In this document: positions 8,341-15,294 of the stretch, one piece after another
How the letters are laid out: each line of letters starts with the position of its first letter
Position numbering within the stretch: position 1 is the stretch's first letter
Source: a virus
Reading direction: 5' to 3' (one strand)
Virus record (IMG/VR): IMGVR_UViG_3300032092_000172
Location: 1-29,486 of that record
Length of the DNA: 29,486 nucleotides
The notes under the pieces: model-generated
What the model saw: only the letters and a program-made list of their open reading frames with translations
Told to the model about the DNA's origin: nothing
The model's database searches: none
Program-made: the position numbers and the translations under genes

Positions 8341-8727
8341 ATGGCTGATCCTGGACGTTGGGACATCACGGTCCGACGCAACAATGCCCCGTGGTTCGTG
8401 GTCATGACGGTCACCGACGACGACGGTGATGCGATAGACCTCACCGACTGCACCGCAGCCATGCAGGTGCGATATTATGAAGGTGCGCCTGGTGCGGCCC
8501 TGATCGACCTGGCCGACGTGGCCACGGACATCGAGGGCATCCGCTTCTCGGATCCCACTGCCGGCGAATTGACCGTGCGCATCAACATGGCCACGCTGGA
8601 GGCCTTGCCGAACATCACGCAGCGGGCGACGTCGCTGCGGTATGACCTTCTGGTCTATGACGCAGACGCCCTGCCTGTCCTTTGCCTCTATGGCGATTTC
8701 AAGGTATCGACGGGGGTCACGCGATGA
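8341..8727 (+). CDS. BppU-like baseplate/fibre adaptor protein
   Basis: 128 residues. The pattern 'WDITVRRNNAPWFVVMTVTD', 'IDLTDCTAAMQVR', 'GELTVRINMATLEALP' and 'LRYDLLVYDADALPVLCLYGDFKV' follows the N-terminal domain of BppU-type upper baseplate proteins, in which an Ig-like sandwich carries 'DLTg..a.mqvR' and a terminal 'YDl.v....g...rll.G...v'. In lactococcal phages this domain links receptor-binding proteins to the tail; here it likely links the following glycine-rich fibre. The stop overlaps the fibre start by 4 nt. Confidence 0.62.
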   Translation: MADPGRWDITVRRNNAPWFVVMTVTDDDGDAIDLTDCTAAMQVRYYEGAPGAALIDLADVATDIEGIRFSDPTAGELTVRINMATLEALPNITQRATSLRYDLLVYDADALPVLCLYGDFKVSTGVTR

Positions 8728-10427
8728 CTGCGGTCACCGTCCAGCCGAACACCACCACTGTCGATCCGCACGTCACCCAGGTCACGGTGACGGTCACCGG
8801 CGCCAGGGGTCGCCAGGGCGAGCCTGGCACATCGGCCGATCCAACAGACACGACCCTGCCGACCCGGTCCCTGGCGGATGAGAATCTGTGGTTCCTGGTC
8901 GGCAATATCGGCATGGCCAACGCCGGGGAACTGCGGGCCGAGCGTATGCCGTTCAGCGCCCTGAAGGTCGACGGCTCAAATCTGGACATCCAGGCCGACG
9001 CCGAGACCTGGCAGATCGTCGAGCCCTCCAAGAACTGCCGAAGCGGTCACTATTATTGGAACCTGTCAGGCGGGGCCAAGACCTACGACGCCAGCAACGT
9101 CGCGTTCGGCGAAATCTATGAGTTTTGCACATCGGCGACCTCGACCTCGACGATCTTCCTGGGGACGGAGGCTTACGTCTATGGCCTGTCTGACGCCGGC
9201 CAGACCATCCAGCTGCCGGCGTCTTCGCGGATTGCCCTTCGCCGGCAGTCGTCGGGCATTTTCCAGCTGATCGACTACACGCCGACGAGCGACGGGGCCT
9301 TTCGCTACGCCTCAATCGTCCTGACGGTCGCGCTAAACGACACGCCAGCGGCCAACATGTTTTGTATCAACCGGTTGGACAGTTCCGCCGGCGCGGGAAC
9401 GCGGATCCGGACGCCCAGCCCTGACATCGAGGGCGGCTGGGTCACCTATGAGAAATCATCGACTGACACTAACTACATTCAGGTCGAGATTTACGGATCA
9501 GGCACAGACGTCGCCTGGCTGACCTCACAAAAAGACCGCGTCACCCTGCGGGTCAGGAACGGGGCCTGGGAGGTTGACAGCTGGGCCATCGCCCCTCGGT
9601 TCGATCTTTACACCTCGACCGGCGCGAACACATGGACGAAACCGCCGCTGGCCTCGCACATTCATGGCCAACTGATTCCCGGCGGGGCTGGGGGCGGTTC
9701 TGGTCGCTGCGGCAACGCGGGGGGCATTCGCACCGGCGGCAACGGCGGCAACGGGGCGTCCCTGGTTGAGTTCACGCGCAAGGCCTCGGACCTTGACAGC
9801 AGCGTCACGGTCACGGTCGGCACTGGCGGGACGGGTGGGGCCTCTACCTCTACCGACGGCACGTCCAATGCGGGCGCGGCTGGTGGCGCGACCCTGTTTG
9901 GGTCTTCCTCGGCCATCTATTACGCCTACACCGTCGCCCCCACGGGCGGTCTGGGCGGATCAACCACGACCAACACGCAGACCACCTCCAGCCCCATCGG
10001 CTACACGGCTGCAACGGGCGCTAGCGCCTCGGCAACTGGCGCGGCGGGGTCAAACGGGGGAACGGCCTGGGGCATGGGCGGGGCCTCTGGCGGCGGCATT
10101 ACCTCGGGCAATGCCTACAGCGCCGGCGGAACCGGGCGGACCTCGATTAACGGCCTGTCGAACACTGGCGGCTCTGCCGGATCGGCGGGGGTTGCTGGCA
10201 CGGCTGGCGGTGACGCGGCGGCTGCAACGGCCCAGGTCGGCGGATTCCACCCGGCCCCATCAGGCGGCGGCGGTGGTTCCGGCGAGGGCGGCGGACGTGG
10301 CGGCAACGGCGGCGGCTATGGCGGCGCGGGTGGCGGTGGCGGGGCCTCCCTGACCGGCACAGCGAGCGGCAAGGGCGGCGACGGGGCCAACGGGGCTGCG
10401 CTCATCATCACCTATTTCGGGGGCTGA
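8724..10427 (+). CDS. Glycine-rich tail fibre / adhesin
   Basis: ATG 8724 overlaps the previous stop (ATGA); an earlier in-frame ATG (8682) would run 40 nt into the upstream gene and is less likely. 567 residues. Near the N terminus a short collagen-like run (GARGRQGEPG) occurs. The middle is beta-rich. From about residue 310 to the end the protein is extremely Gly-rich, beginning with 'TWTKPPLASHIHGQLIPGGA', then 'KASDLDSSVTVTVGTGGTGG', and ending in poly-Gly blocks with Ser/Ala/Asn. This is the Gly-rich domain seen at the distal end of phage fibres, structurally analogous to polyglycine-sandwich adhesins (as in T-even gp38). It is the prime receptor-binding candidate. Confidence 0.76.
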   Translation: MTAVTVQPNTTTVDPHVTQVTVTVTGARGRQGEPGTSADPTDTTLPTRSLADENLWFLVGNIGMANAGELRAERMPFSALKVDGSNLDIQADAETWQIVEPSKNCRSGHYYWNLSGGAKTYDASNVAFGEIYEFCTSATSTSTIFLGTEAYVYGLSDAGQTIQLPASSRIALRRQSSGIFQLIDYTPTSDGAFRYASIVLTVALNDTPAANMFCINRLDSSAGAGTRIRTPSPDIEGGWVTYEKSSTDTNYIQVEIYGSGTDVAWLTSQKDRVTLRVRNGAWEVDSWAIAPRFDLYTSTGANTWTKPPLASHIHGQLIPGGAGGGSGRCGNAGGIRTGGNGGNGASLVEFTRKASDLDSSVTVTVGTGGTGGASTSTDGTSNAGAAGGATLFGSSSAIYYAYTVAPTGGLGGSTTTNTQTTSSPIGYTAATGASASATGAAGSNGGTAWGMGGASGGGITSGNAYSAGGTGRTSINGLSNTGGSAGSAGVAGTAGGDAAAATAQVGGFHPAPSGGGGGSGEGGGRGGNGGGYGGAGGGGGASLTGTASGKGGDGANGAALIITYFGG

Positions 10428-10428
10428 T

Positions 10429-11583
10429 ATGGCCATTCCTAACGTATCAACGCTGGGGAGCTATCCCACGGCCAGGTTCGGGGCGATCGGCCAGTCCCTG
10501 GCGGCGTTCCTGTATTATTCGCACGCCGGCTACGCCTTCAAAACCAAGTTCGCCGAGATCATGCGGGCGGCGGGTGGCGCCAATCCCGCCATTGTAAACG
10601 GCGGAATCGAGATCGCGCCCTATGCGACGGGCGGAAGCTGGGCCAGCCAAGCCAATCGCGACGCGGCCGGCTCGACCTCATCATCCTATCACTACGACGA
10701 CACCGTGACCGCGACTGGATACACAGGACCGGACAGCGTGTGCGATAGCGCCCGCGACCGGATGTATGCGCGGAATGCCTCAAACAAGGTCTTTCACCTT
10801 CTGGCCGACCAAGGCCAGGCCGACAGCGCGGCGACATCCGGCGAGATCAGCCAAGGCACGCTGACAGTCGTTCAGGGCGCGACCAACTGGCTGAACGCCT
10901 GGACCGCCCTCATCACCGGCTATCGGGAATATCTCGACAACCCGACCACCGGCCAGATTGCCTGGGTGATGCTGGGCCGGTCGCTGTCGAACACCGATAC
11001 GATGGCCTATGAGCGCATCCGGCAGAAGCAACTCCAGCTGATCACCGACAATTCCACCAAGATGTTCAAGGCCGCCGAGGCCTGGGATTTAGAGCTGGGC
11101 GACAGCGTTCACCCCTCGATCGTCGGTCAGACCGTTTACGGCGAGCGGCTGGCCGAGATGGTGGCGAAAACCTGCTACGGCGTGACCAGCTACAGCGGGA
11201 CCACGATCTACGCCGGCCCGACCATCGCCTCGGTTAGCAAGGCGGCGAACAATCTCACCGTGACGGTCACCCTCACCCAGGAGGGCAGCGATACCATCTA
11301 CATGCCGTCGCGCTCTGGCCCGGCGCCCTGCGGGTTCGCCTTCTGGGACGCCAGCGCCAACATGGACGCGGTTTTCTCGACCTCAAGCCCGCCGCCGATC
11401 CAACGACCAACCAGCAGCTGGTCGTGGAACAGCACGTCGAAGGTCATCACCTTTACGCTGCCGACTGCAATCACCGGGACGCTGGCGATGGCCTATCCGT
11501 TCGACAACGTGGCGGACTTCGACCCTGACACGGTCATCAAGGGTTCGGTCTCAAACAAGCCCCTTCAGAGCTGGAAACGCTGA
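10429..11583 (+). CDS. SGNH hydrolase-like tail protein (possible carbohydrate esterase)
   Basis: 384 residues directly after the fibre. Although divergent, the three blocks of a sialate-O-acetylesterase-like SGNH hydrolase can be read: GAIGQSLAAF (Ser23, equivalent of the 'GQSN' nucleophile block), LLADQGQADS (residues 125-133, block III 'GE.D'-like), and ELGDSVHPSIVGQTVYGERLA (Asp225 and His228, block V 'D..H'). A C-terminal beta domain (from about 255) may bind tail or sugar. If active it would remove acyl groups from surface polysaccharide during adsorption. The replacement of Asn/Glu by Gln in block III leaves catalysis uncertain. The ATG comes 1 nt after the fibre stop. Confidence 0.55.
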   Translation: MAIPNVSTLGSYPTARFGAIGQSLAAFLYYSHAGYAFKTKFAEIMRAAGGANPAIVNGGIEIAPYATGGSWASQANRDAAGSTSSSYHYDDTVTATGYTGPDSVCDSARDRMYARNASNKVFHLLADQGQADSAATSGEISQGTLTVVQGATNWLNAWTALITGYREYLDNPTTGQIAWVMLGRSLSNTDTMAYERIRQKQLQLITDNSTKMFKAAEAWDLELGDSVHPSIVGQTVYGERLAEMVAKTCYGVTSYSGTTIYAGPTIASVSKAANNLTVTVTLTQEGSDTIYMPSRSGPAPCGFAFWDASANMDAVFSTSSPPPIQRPTSSWSWNSTSKVITFTLPTAITGTLAMAYPFDNVADFDPDTVIKGSVSNKPLQSWKR

Positions 11584-11864
11584 TGCAGCTTGACCCTGAA
11601 ATCATCGCCCTCGGCGTGACAATCATTCCCGCTGTCGTCTGGCTGGTCAGGCTGGAGGGCCGGGTGAACGCTGCCGACAAGGTTGACCAGTCCATCCAGG
11701 CTGATCTGATCGCCGTGAAGGTCCGGGCTGAATCCGAAAGTGCAGAACACCGGCGCACGGCGGAAGCTTTGATCCGGCTGGAAGAGCAGATGAAATACGT
11801 TCGGGAACTCCTTGAGCGGCATTTCGTCGAACCTGAGAAGCCCCGCCGGCGAACCCCGCCATGA
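11583..11864 (+). CDS. Small membrane protein with coiled coil (lysis cassette)
   Basis: 93 residues starting in a TGATG overlap. One N-terminal hydrophobic segment (residues 7-22, IALGVTIIPAVVWLV) is followed by a charged helical region with heptad-like spacing and a basic Pro-rich end (EKPRRRTPP). A single transmembrane helix with a cytoplasmic or periplasmic coiled coil fits a holin, an antiholin or another envelope protein. It is the first gene of the lysis block and overlaps the two-TM gene by 4 nt. I do not recognise a family. Confidence 0.6.
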   Translation: MQLDPEIIALGVTIIPAVVWLVRLEGRVNAADKVDQSIQADLIAVKVRAESESAEHRRTAEALIRLEEQMKYVRELLERHFVEPEKPRRRTPP

Positions 11865-12196
11865 AGCTATGGGCGGCGATGCTCGCAGCCGGGTCGCTCC
11901 GGTTCTGGGCGCAGATCGGCGCGGGGATGGCACTGACGCTGGTCTTCGTCGGTTATGGGGTCGTCATCTGGCGCGGGCCGTGGGCTGTCACCCGGCAACA
12001 ACAGCAGCTTGACCTCCTCGGGCAGGGCCAGATCGGCGCGGGCCTGATGGTCATGCTCTGCCTGGTCTGCATCACCGGGATGAAGCTGGGCCTGAGCGCC
12101 GGCAAGGACGGCGTCAAGATGGACGCCGAGCGGGACGACGAGCCCACCCAGCAGGCGGTCACAACGACGACGACAACGACAGAGGTGAAAGCATGA
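11861..12196 (+). CDS. Two-TM protein, candidate holin
   Basis: 111 residues. Two hydrophobic helices are visible: about residues 18-38 (QIGAGMALTLVFVGYGVVIW) and 56-76 (GQIGAGLMVMLCLVCITGMK), each starting with Q-I-G-A-G, which suggests an internal duplication. The C-terminal tail is polar and ends in a run of Thr (encoded by an ACA/ACG repeat, about 12160-12181) and EVKA. Position immediately before the endolysin gene, two TMs and small size fit a class II-like holin that permeabilises the inner membrane at lysis. The assignment is contextual. Confidence 0.58.
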   Translation: MKLWAAMLAAGSLRFWAQIGAGMALTLVFVGYGVVIWRGPWAVTRQQQQLDLLGQGQIGAGLMVMLCLVCITGMKLGLSAGKDGVKMDAERDDEPTQQAVTTTTTTTEVKA

Positions 12197-12579
12197 GTTT
12201 CACACTAGGCGCGCGCTCCCTCCAACGGCTTGAAGGCGTCCACCCCGACCTTGTGCGGGTGGTTAAGCGGGCCATCACCCTGACGGATCTCGACTTCACG
12301 GTCCTCGAGGGCCTGCGCAGCCGCGAGCGGCAGACCGTCCTTTATGCCAAGGGCGCCACGCGGACCATGAACAGCCGCCACCTGACGGGCCACGCGGTCG
12401 ATCTGGCGCCGGTCATTGCCGGTCAAGTCTCATGGGACTGGCCGCTGTATCACAAGCTGGCGCTGGTCGTGTTTGAGGCGGCCAAGTCTGAAAACGTCCC
12501 GATCACCTGGGGCGGCAACTGGACCACTTTCAAAGACGGCCCGCACTGGGAATTGCCTTGGGAGAAATACCCCAAATGA
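12193..12579 (+). CDS. M15-family peptidase (endolysin, L-Ala-D-Glu type)
   Basis: 128 residues. Visible motifs are 'FTVLEGLRSRERQTVLYAKG', 'SRHLTGHAVDL' (residues 61-71, providing the His-x6-Asp zinc pair) and 'DGPHWEL' (His118, third ligand), matching phage VanY/Peptidase_M15 endolysins such as the T5 L-alanyl-D-glutamate peptidase. It cuts the stem peptide of peptidoglycan. There is no signal peptide, so release through a holin is expected, in line with the upstream two-TM gene. The ATG overlaps the previous stop by 4 nt. Confidence 0.88.
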   Translation: MSFTLGARSLQRLEGVHPDLVRVVKRAITLTDLDFTVLEGLRSRERQTVLYAKGATRTMNSRHLTGHAVDLAPVIAGQVSWDWPLYHKLALVVFEAAKSENVPITWGGNWTTFKDGPHWELPWEKYPK

Positions 12580-12764
12580 AACCCTCGGAAGACACCCTCC
12601 TGATCCTGGCCGACGCTATCCAGCGCGTTGCCGGGGTGACCCTGAACCAGACCGACGTTGCGGCAGAGCTGGAGCGCATCGGGGAGACATACCGCCCTCG
12701 GGTCCAGACCCCGGCCCAGATTCCGCGCAACGTGTGGGTGGGCTCCAAGGCGGTGGGCAAGTGA
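12576..12764 (+). CDS. Small hypothetical protein in lysis cassette
   Basis: 62 residues from the ATG at 12576, which overlaps the endolysin stop; a further in-frame ATG at 12558 lies inside the endolysin gene and is less likely. The sequence starts 'MKPSEDTLLILADAIQRVAG' and looks helical and soluble, with a Pro-rich end. I recognise no family. Tight overlap on both sides supports it being translated. Confidence 0.5.
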   Translation: MKPSEDTLLILADAIQRVAGVTLNQTDVAAELERIGETYRPRVQTPAQIPRNVWVGSKAVGK

Positions 12765-12862
12765 CCGCCGGTGAGTTTTTCGCCCTGTCGGTCTGGGGCG
12801 TGATGATTATCGCCATCGGCACGATCTGCGGCACCCTCCTGCACGACTGGTTCGACCTATGA
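12761..12862 (+). CDS. 33-residue single-TM micro-protein
   Basis: GTG start at 12761 overlapping the previous TGA, stop at 12860-12862 overlapping the next ATG. The product has 33 residues, nearly all forming one transmembrane helix (FFALSVWGVMIIAIGTICG) with a short LLHDWFDL tail. It fills the space between two coupled lysis genes exactly, with 4-nt overlaps on both sides, which argues for a real gene. Likely an antiholin-like or accessory lysis peptide (inference). Confidence 0.5.
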   Translation: MTAGEFFALSVWGVMIIAIGTICGTLLHDWFDL

Positions 12863-13248
12863 CCCTCGCCCTCCTGCTGCGCTTCTGGTGGGCGCCGGTC
12901 ATCGCGGCCTGCCTCGCCCTCGCCGGCGTCCAGACCCTGCGCCTGAAGGCCTCGGACGCCAGCCTTTACGCCTCCCGCCTCGAAACCCGCGCCGAAAAGG
13001 CCAGGGCAGCCGCCTGGGAGGCCTCCTACCGCCAAGCCGACGCTCTACGCCGGGAAGAGCAGGGCAGGGCTCTGAGGGCCGTTTCTGAGGCCGGGGCGCA
13101 ATGTGACGCTAGGGTCCAGGCCGCCCGCAAATCCGCTAACGCCATCCAGACAATCGTCAAAACGGAGACCCGCTATGATCCGACTGGTTGCCCTGTCCGC
13201 GAGCGTGTTTCTGACAGCCTGCTGCACGACGCCCTCCGGCCCCGCTGA
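12859..13248 (+). CDS. Rz-like inner-membrane spanin
   Basis: 129 residues with one N-terminal transmembrane helix (about residues 9-25, FWWAPVIAACLALAGVQ) with no cleavage site, then a long charged helix rich in Arg, Glu and Ala with coiled-coil spacing, and two Cys residues in the C-terminal half. This is the layout of Rz inner spanins. The outer-spanin gene begins out of frame inside the last 74 nt of this gene, the typical Rz/Rz1 overlap. It would join inner and outer membranes and complete lysis. Confidence 0.7.
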   Translation: MTLALLLRFWWAPVIAACLALAGVQTLRLKASDASLYASRLETRAEKARAAAWEASYRQADALRREEQGRALRAVSEAGAQCDARVQAARKSANAIQTIVKTETRYDPTGCPVRERVSDSLLHDALRPR

Positions 13249-13444
13249 AGTGCCGAAGCCGACGATTGATCCCCGCCTCTGCCAGCCCATCAAGGCCGAG
13301 CCTCCCGTTCAAGGGGGATTGGTCGCACCCGTCACCGATCAGGAGCGGGCCGATCTGGCGGCGTTCCTGAGCGGGGAAGCGGCTGCTAGAGACTGGGGCC
13401 GGCAGGGCTGGGACCGCGCTGCTATTGCCAGGGCGGGGTGCTGA
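13175..13444 (+). CDS. Rz1-like outer-membrane lipoprotein spanin
   Basis: 89 residues from the ATG at 13175, preceded by a CGGAG ribosome-binding site; a start further upstream would destroy the signal peptide. The N terminus (MIRLVALSASVFLTAC) is a lipoprotein signal with lipobox L-T-A-C and lipidated Cys16, followed by Pro-containing sequence (TTPSGPAEVPKPT). Its 5' end overlaps the Rz-like gene in a different frame. It is longer than lambda Rz1 and carries an extra helical C terminus. It likely partners with the inner spanin. Confidence 0.68.
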   Translation: MIRLVALSASVFLTACCTTPSGPAEVPKPTIDPRLCQPIKAEPPVQGGLVAPVTDQERADLAAFLSGEAAARDWGRQGWDRAAIARAGC

Positions 13445-13445
13445 A

Positions 13446-14555
13446 GTGGCCGCCCCGCCGCTGCCTGGGCAGGATGCTCAAGAGTGTGTAGCGCGTGTTG
13501 AACAGAAACTCCTAGAAGGATACCGCCCCGCCGGCAGGCCGGGCAACGGGCCGGGGGCCATCGCAGCCGCTGCGCAACAGGCCATTGACGACGGGTGGAT
13601 CCAGTCGGTTCAAGCCTTCGTTTCCCGCCTGAGCATCGCCAAGACCCGGCACGGCCTGGAGCCTGACTGGACCCTCTACCGGGCGCCCAGGTATCAGCAG
13701 CCCATCGCCCGGCTGCGGATGGTTCCGGCCCCGGCCCCAGACCCTCGGGTCATCGAGCCGTCAGGACCGATTCGGCGTCATCTATTCATCCCCGACGAAC
13801 ACAACGACCCCAGGCACCCGCACCGGCTACAGGTGCAGACGTGGATCGCCCGATACGGCTCCGACCGGCGGCATGATGTCGTCATCAAGGCCGGCGATTC
13901 CGGAACCTTTGACAGCGTCAGCCGCCACGACAAGGACGACACGCTCAAGGGCAGGCTCAAGCCCCCGATCAAGGACGACCTGTCGAACCACCTAGCCAGC
14001 CTCCAGGCCTTTGAGCGGGGCCGGGCCAAGGACTGGAAGCCAATCAAGAAAAAGGCTCAAGGCAACCACGAACGGCGGCTATACGATTTCGAAAACGCCA
14101 ATCCCGCATCCGCCCAGACGCACACGCTGGCCTATGAAGAACACCTCGTTCAATTCGGCTGGAGCGAAAGGCCGTTCGGGGAAGTCTTCTATGTCGATGG
14201 CATCGGATACACCCACGCCCCGATGAACGGCATGGGCAAAGCTATGGGCGGCAAGACGGCAACCCACCGCGCCGGGGCCATGCTGACCGCGCCGCTGGTC
14301 TACGGCCATACGCACAAGTTCCAGATTTTCAACGATGCCAAGATCGGCCTGACCGACCGGATCACCGTCATCGAGGGCGGGTGCTGCCTGCCCTATGGCG
14401 AGATTGAACACTACGCGCTCCACAATCCAACCGGCTGGTCTCATGGCGTGGTCGATCTGACGGTCCAGGGCGGGCAGATCACCGATGTGGCGTTCGTGTC
14501 CCTGCTGACCCTGCGGCGGCTCTACAGCGACGACGGGGCTGACGTGGCGGCGTGA
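13446..14555 (+). CDS. Phage metallophosphoesterase with N-terminal helical domain
   Basis: A calcineurin-like phosphoesterase. I prefer the GTG at 13446, one base after the previous stop (369 residues); a TTG at 13425 is possible. Motifs with residue numbers from the GTG: D117-x-H119 (FIPDEHND), G150-D151, G206-N-H-E209, H258 and G287-H-T-H290, the full set of metal ligands. The N-terminal 80 residues form a separate helical unit (ECVARVEQKLLEGY, then 'GPGAIAAAAQQAIDDGW') that looks DNA-binding and ends in 'GLEPDW'. Substrate unknown: nucleic acid 3'-ends or nucleotides are usual options. It closes the late operon and converges on the minus-strand gene at 14633. The 77-nt gap holds no clear terminator. 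Confidence 0.85.
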   Translation: MAAPPLPGQDAQECVARVEQKLLEGYRPAGRPGNGPGAIAAAAQQAIDDGWIQSVQAFVSRLSIAKTRHGLEPDWTLYRAPRYQQPIARLRMVPAPAPDPRVIEPSGPIRRHLFIPDEHNDPRHPHRLQVQTWIARYGSDRRHDVVIKAGDSGTFDSVSRHDKDDTLKGRLKPPIKDDLSNHLASLQAFERGRAKDWKPIKKKAQGNHERRLYDFENANPASAQTHTLAYEEHLVQFGWSERPFGEVFYVDGIGYTHAPMNGMGKAMGGKTATHRAGAMLTAPLVYGHTHKFQIFNDAKIGLTDRITVIEGGCCLPYGEIEHYALHNPTGWSHGVVDLTVQGGQITDVAFVSLLTLRRLYSDDGADVAA

Positions 14556-14632
14556 TCGGTGGGACACTCGCGCCGGGAACCCAAGCGGGGCAATGGGTCC
14601 GAAAACACGGTGGGACGATGCACAGCGTTGAT

Positions 14633-15190
14633 TTAGGCGGCCGGGCGCTTTTCGGCCTGGTGCTTCAGCAGTAGGCGCTCATAGACCTCCTCCACATCGC
14701 AGCCCGGTTCGGTCATGCGATGGAAAACGCTCGAGCACCAAATGGCATAGGCCTGATCGTGCGCCATGGCATTGTGTCGGATGAAGTCCGTCAGGCGCCG
14801 GATCGGACTGAACCATTCGCCATGGTGGCGCGCCCGTCGAAACTGGGCGTGAAGGTCGCGCTCGAGCGTCACCGGGTCTCTGGTCCGAATGACCCCCATG
14901 ACCTTGAGCGTGTCGGGCGACCCGACCCGCAAGGCCTTCATCCGCTTGGCAACGTCGATCGCCATACCGATCTTGATGAGCCCCAAGGTCTCGGCGCGGA
15001 CGAAATAGACCCACCCAGGGGTGGTGGATGCGACAGGGATTGAACCTGTGACCCCCACGGTGTGAACGTGGTGCTCTGCCGCTGAGCTACGCATCCCCGG
15101 TTCAGTTGAACCAGTCTCTACCCGGCAACCTGTTGACTCAATAAGATCATCCCACTCCGTGTGAACGAGGTGGGCGGGTCGCAAATCCAT
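14633..15190 (-). CDS. GIY-YIG (T5orf172/MUG113-like) nuclease ORF, reading through a tRNA gene
   Basis: 185 residues if the ATG at 15190 is used. The recognisable domain spans residues about 58-145: GWVYFVRAE (GIY-equivalent Tyr), LIKIGMAIDVAKRMKAL (YIG-equivalent KIG and catalytic Arg), ERDLHAQF and GEWF (Glu), the T5orf172 version of GIY-YIG endonucleases. The preceding 25 codons are the tRNA-Val gene on the same strand, and no ATG/GTG lies between the tRNA and the domain. A ribosome-binding site (AAAGG, about 15201-15205 on the minus strand) fits the 15190 start. Either the ORF is expressed through the tRNA, or starts inside it (ATG 15094), or an unusual start is used. Residues that look like 'VTGSIPVAST' are translated tRNA and should not be treated as a protein motif. 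Confidence 0.6.
   Translation of the reverse strand: MDLRPAHLVHTEWDDLIESTGCRVETGSTEPGMRSSAAEHHVHTVGVTGSIPVASTTPGWVYFVRAETLGLIKIGMAIDVAKRMKALRVGSPDTLKVMGVIRTRDPVTLERDLHAQFRRARHHGEWFSPIRRLTDFIRHNAMAHDQAYAIWCSSVFHRMTEPGCDVEEVYERLLLKHQAEKRPAA
15022..15096 (-). tRNA. tRNA-Val (anticodon CAC)
   Basis: On the minus strand a full cloverleaf can be drawn. Acceptor stem GGATGCG pairs with CGCATCC. D stem GCTC/GAGC has a 7-nt loop. Anticodon stem CCACG/CGTGG has loop TTCACAC, giving anticodon CAC (reads GTG). The variable loop is GGGTC, T stem ACAGG/CCTGT with loop TTCAATC. The discriminator is A and CCA is encoded (15022-15024). Length is 75 nt with CCA. It lies between the integrase and the GIY-YIG domain, so it is either a phage tRNA or the attachment site. 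Confidence 0.93.
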
Positions 15191-15294
15191 GTAAAAGCTA
15201 CCTTTCTGCGGCGCGGCCTGCGTGAACAGGCGACGAACACGACAAGAACGTAAAGGGATGATGGTTCAAAGCGACCCAAAGAGCAACTAGGGTT
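15191..15294. other. Non-coding gap between integrase stop and GIY-YIG ORF start
   Basis: About 104 bases downstream of the integrase gene. Besides the likely ribosome-binding site of the minus-strand ORF (AAAGG near 15201-15205) I see no gene. Together with the tRNA it is the most probable place for attP and integrase arm sites. No duplicated core sequence can be shown, because both attL and attR would be needed. Confidence 0.35.

Noticed and set aside
14556-14632. Bidirectional terminator between the convergent genes
   Set aside because: Only short G/C stems without a T-tract could be drawn in this 77-nt gap, so no terminator is called.
15022-15096. 'GSIPVA'-type protein motif in the GIY-YIG ORF
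   Set aside because: It is the translation of the tRNA T arm, a known annotation artefact, not a domain.
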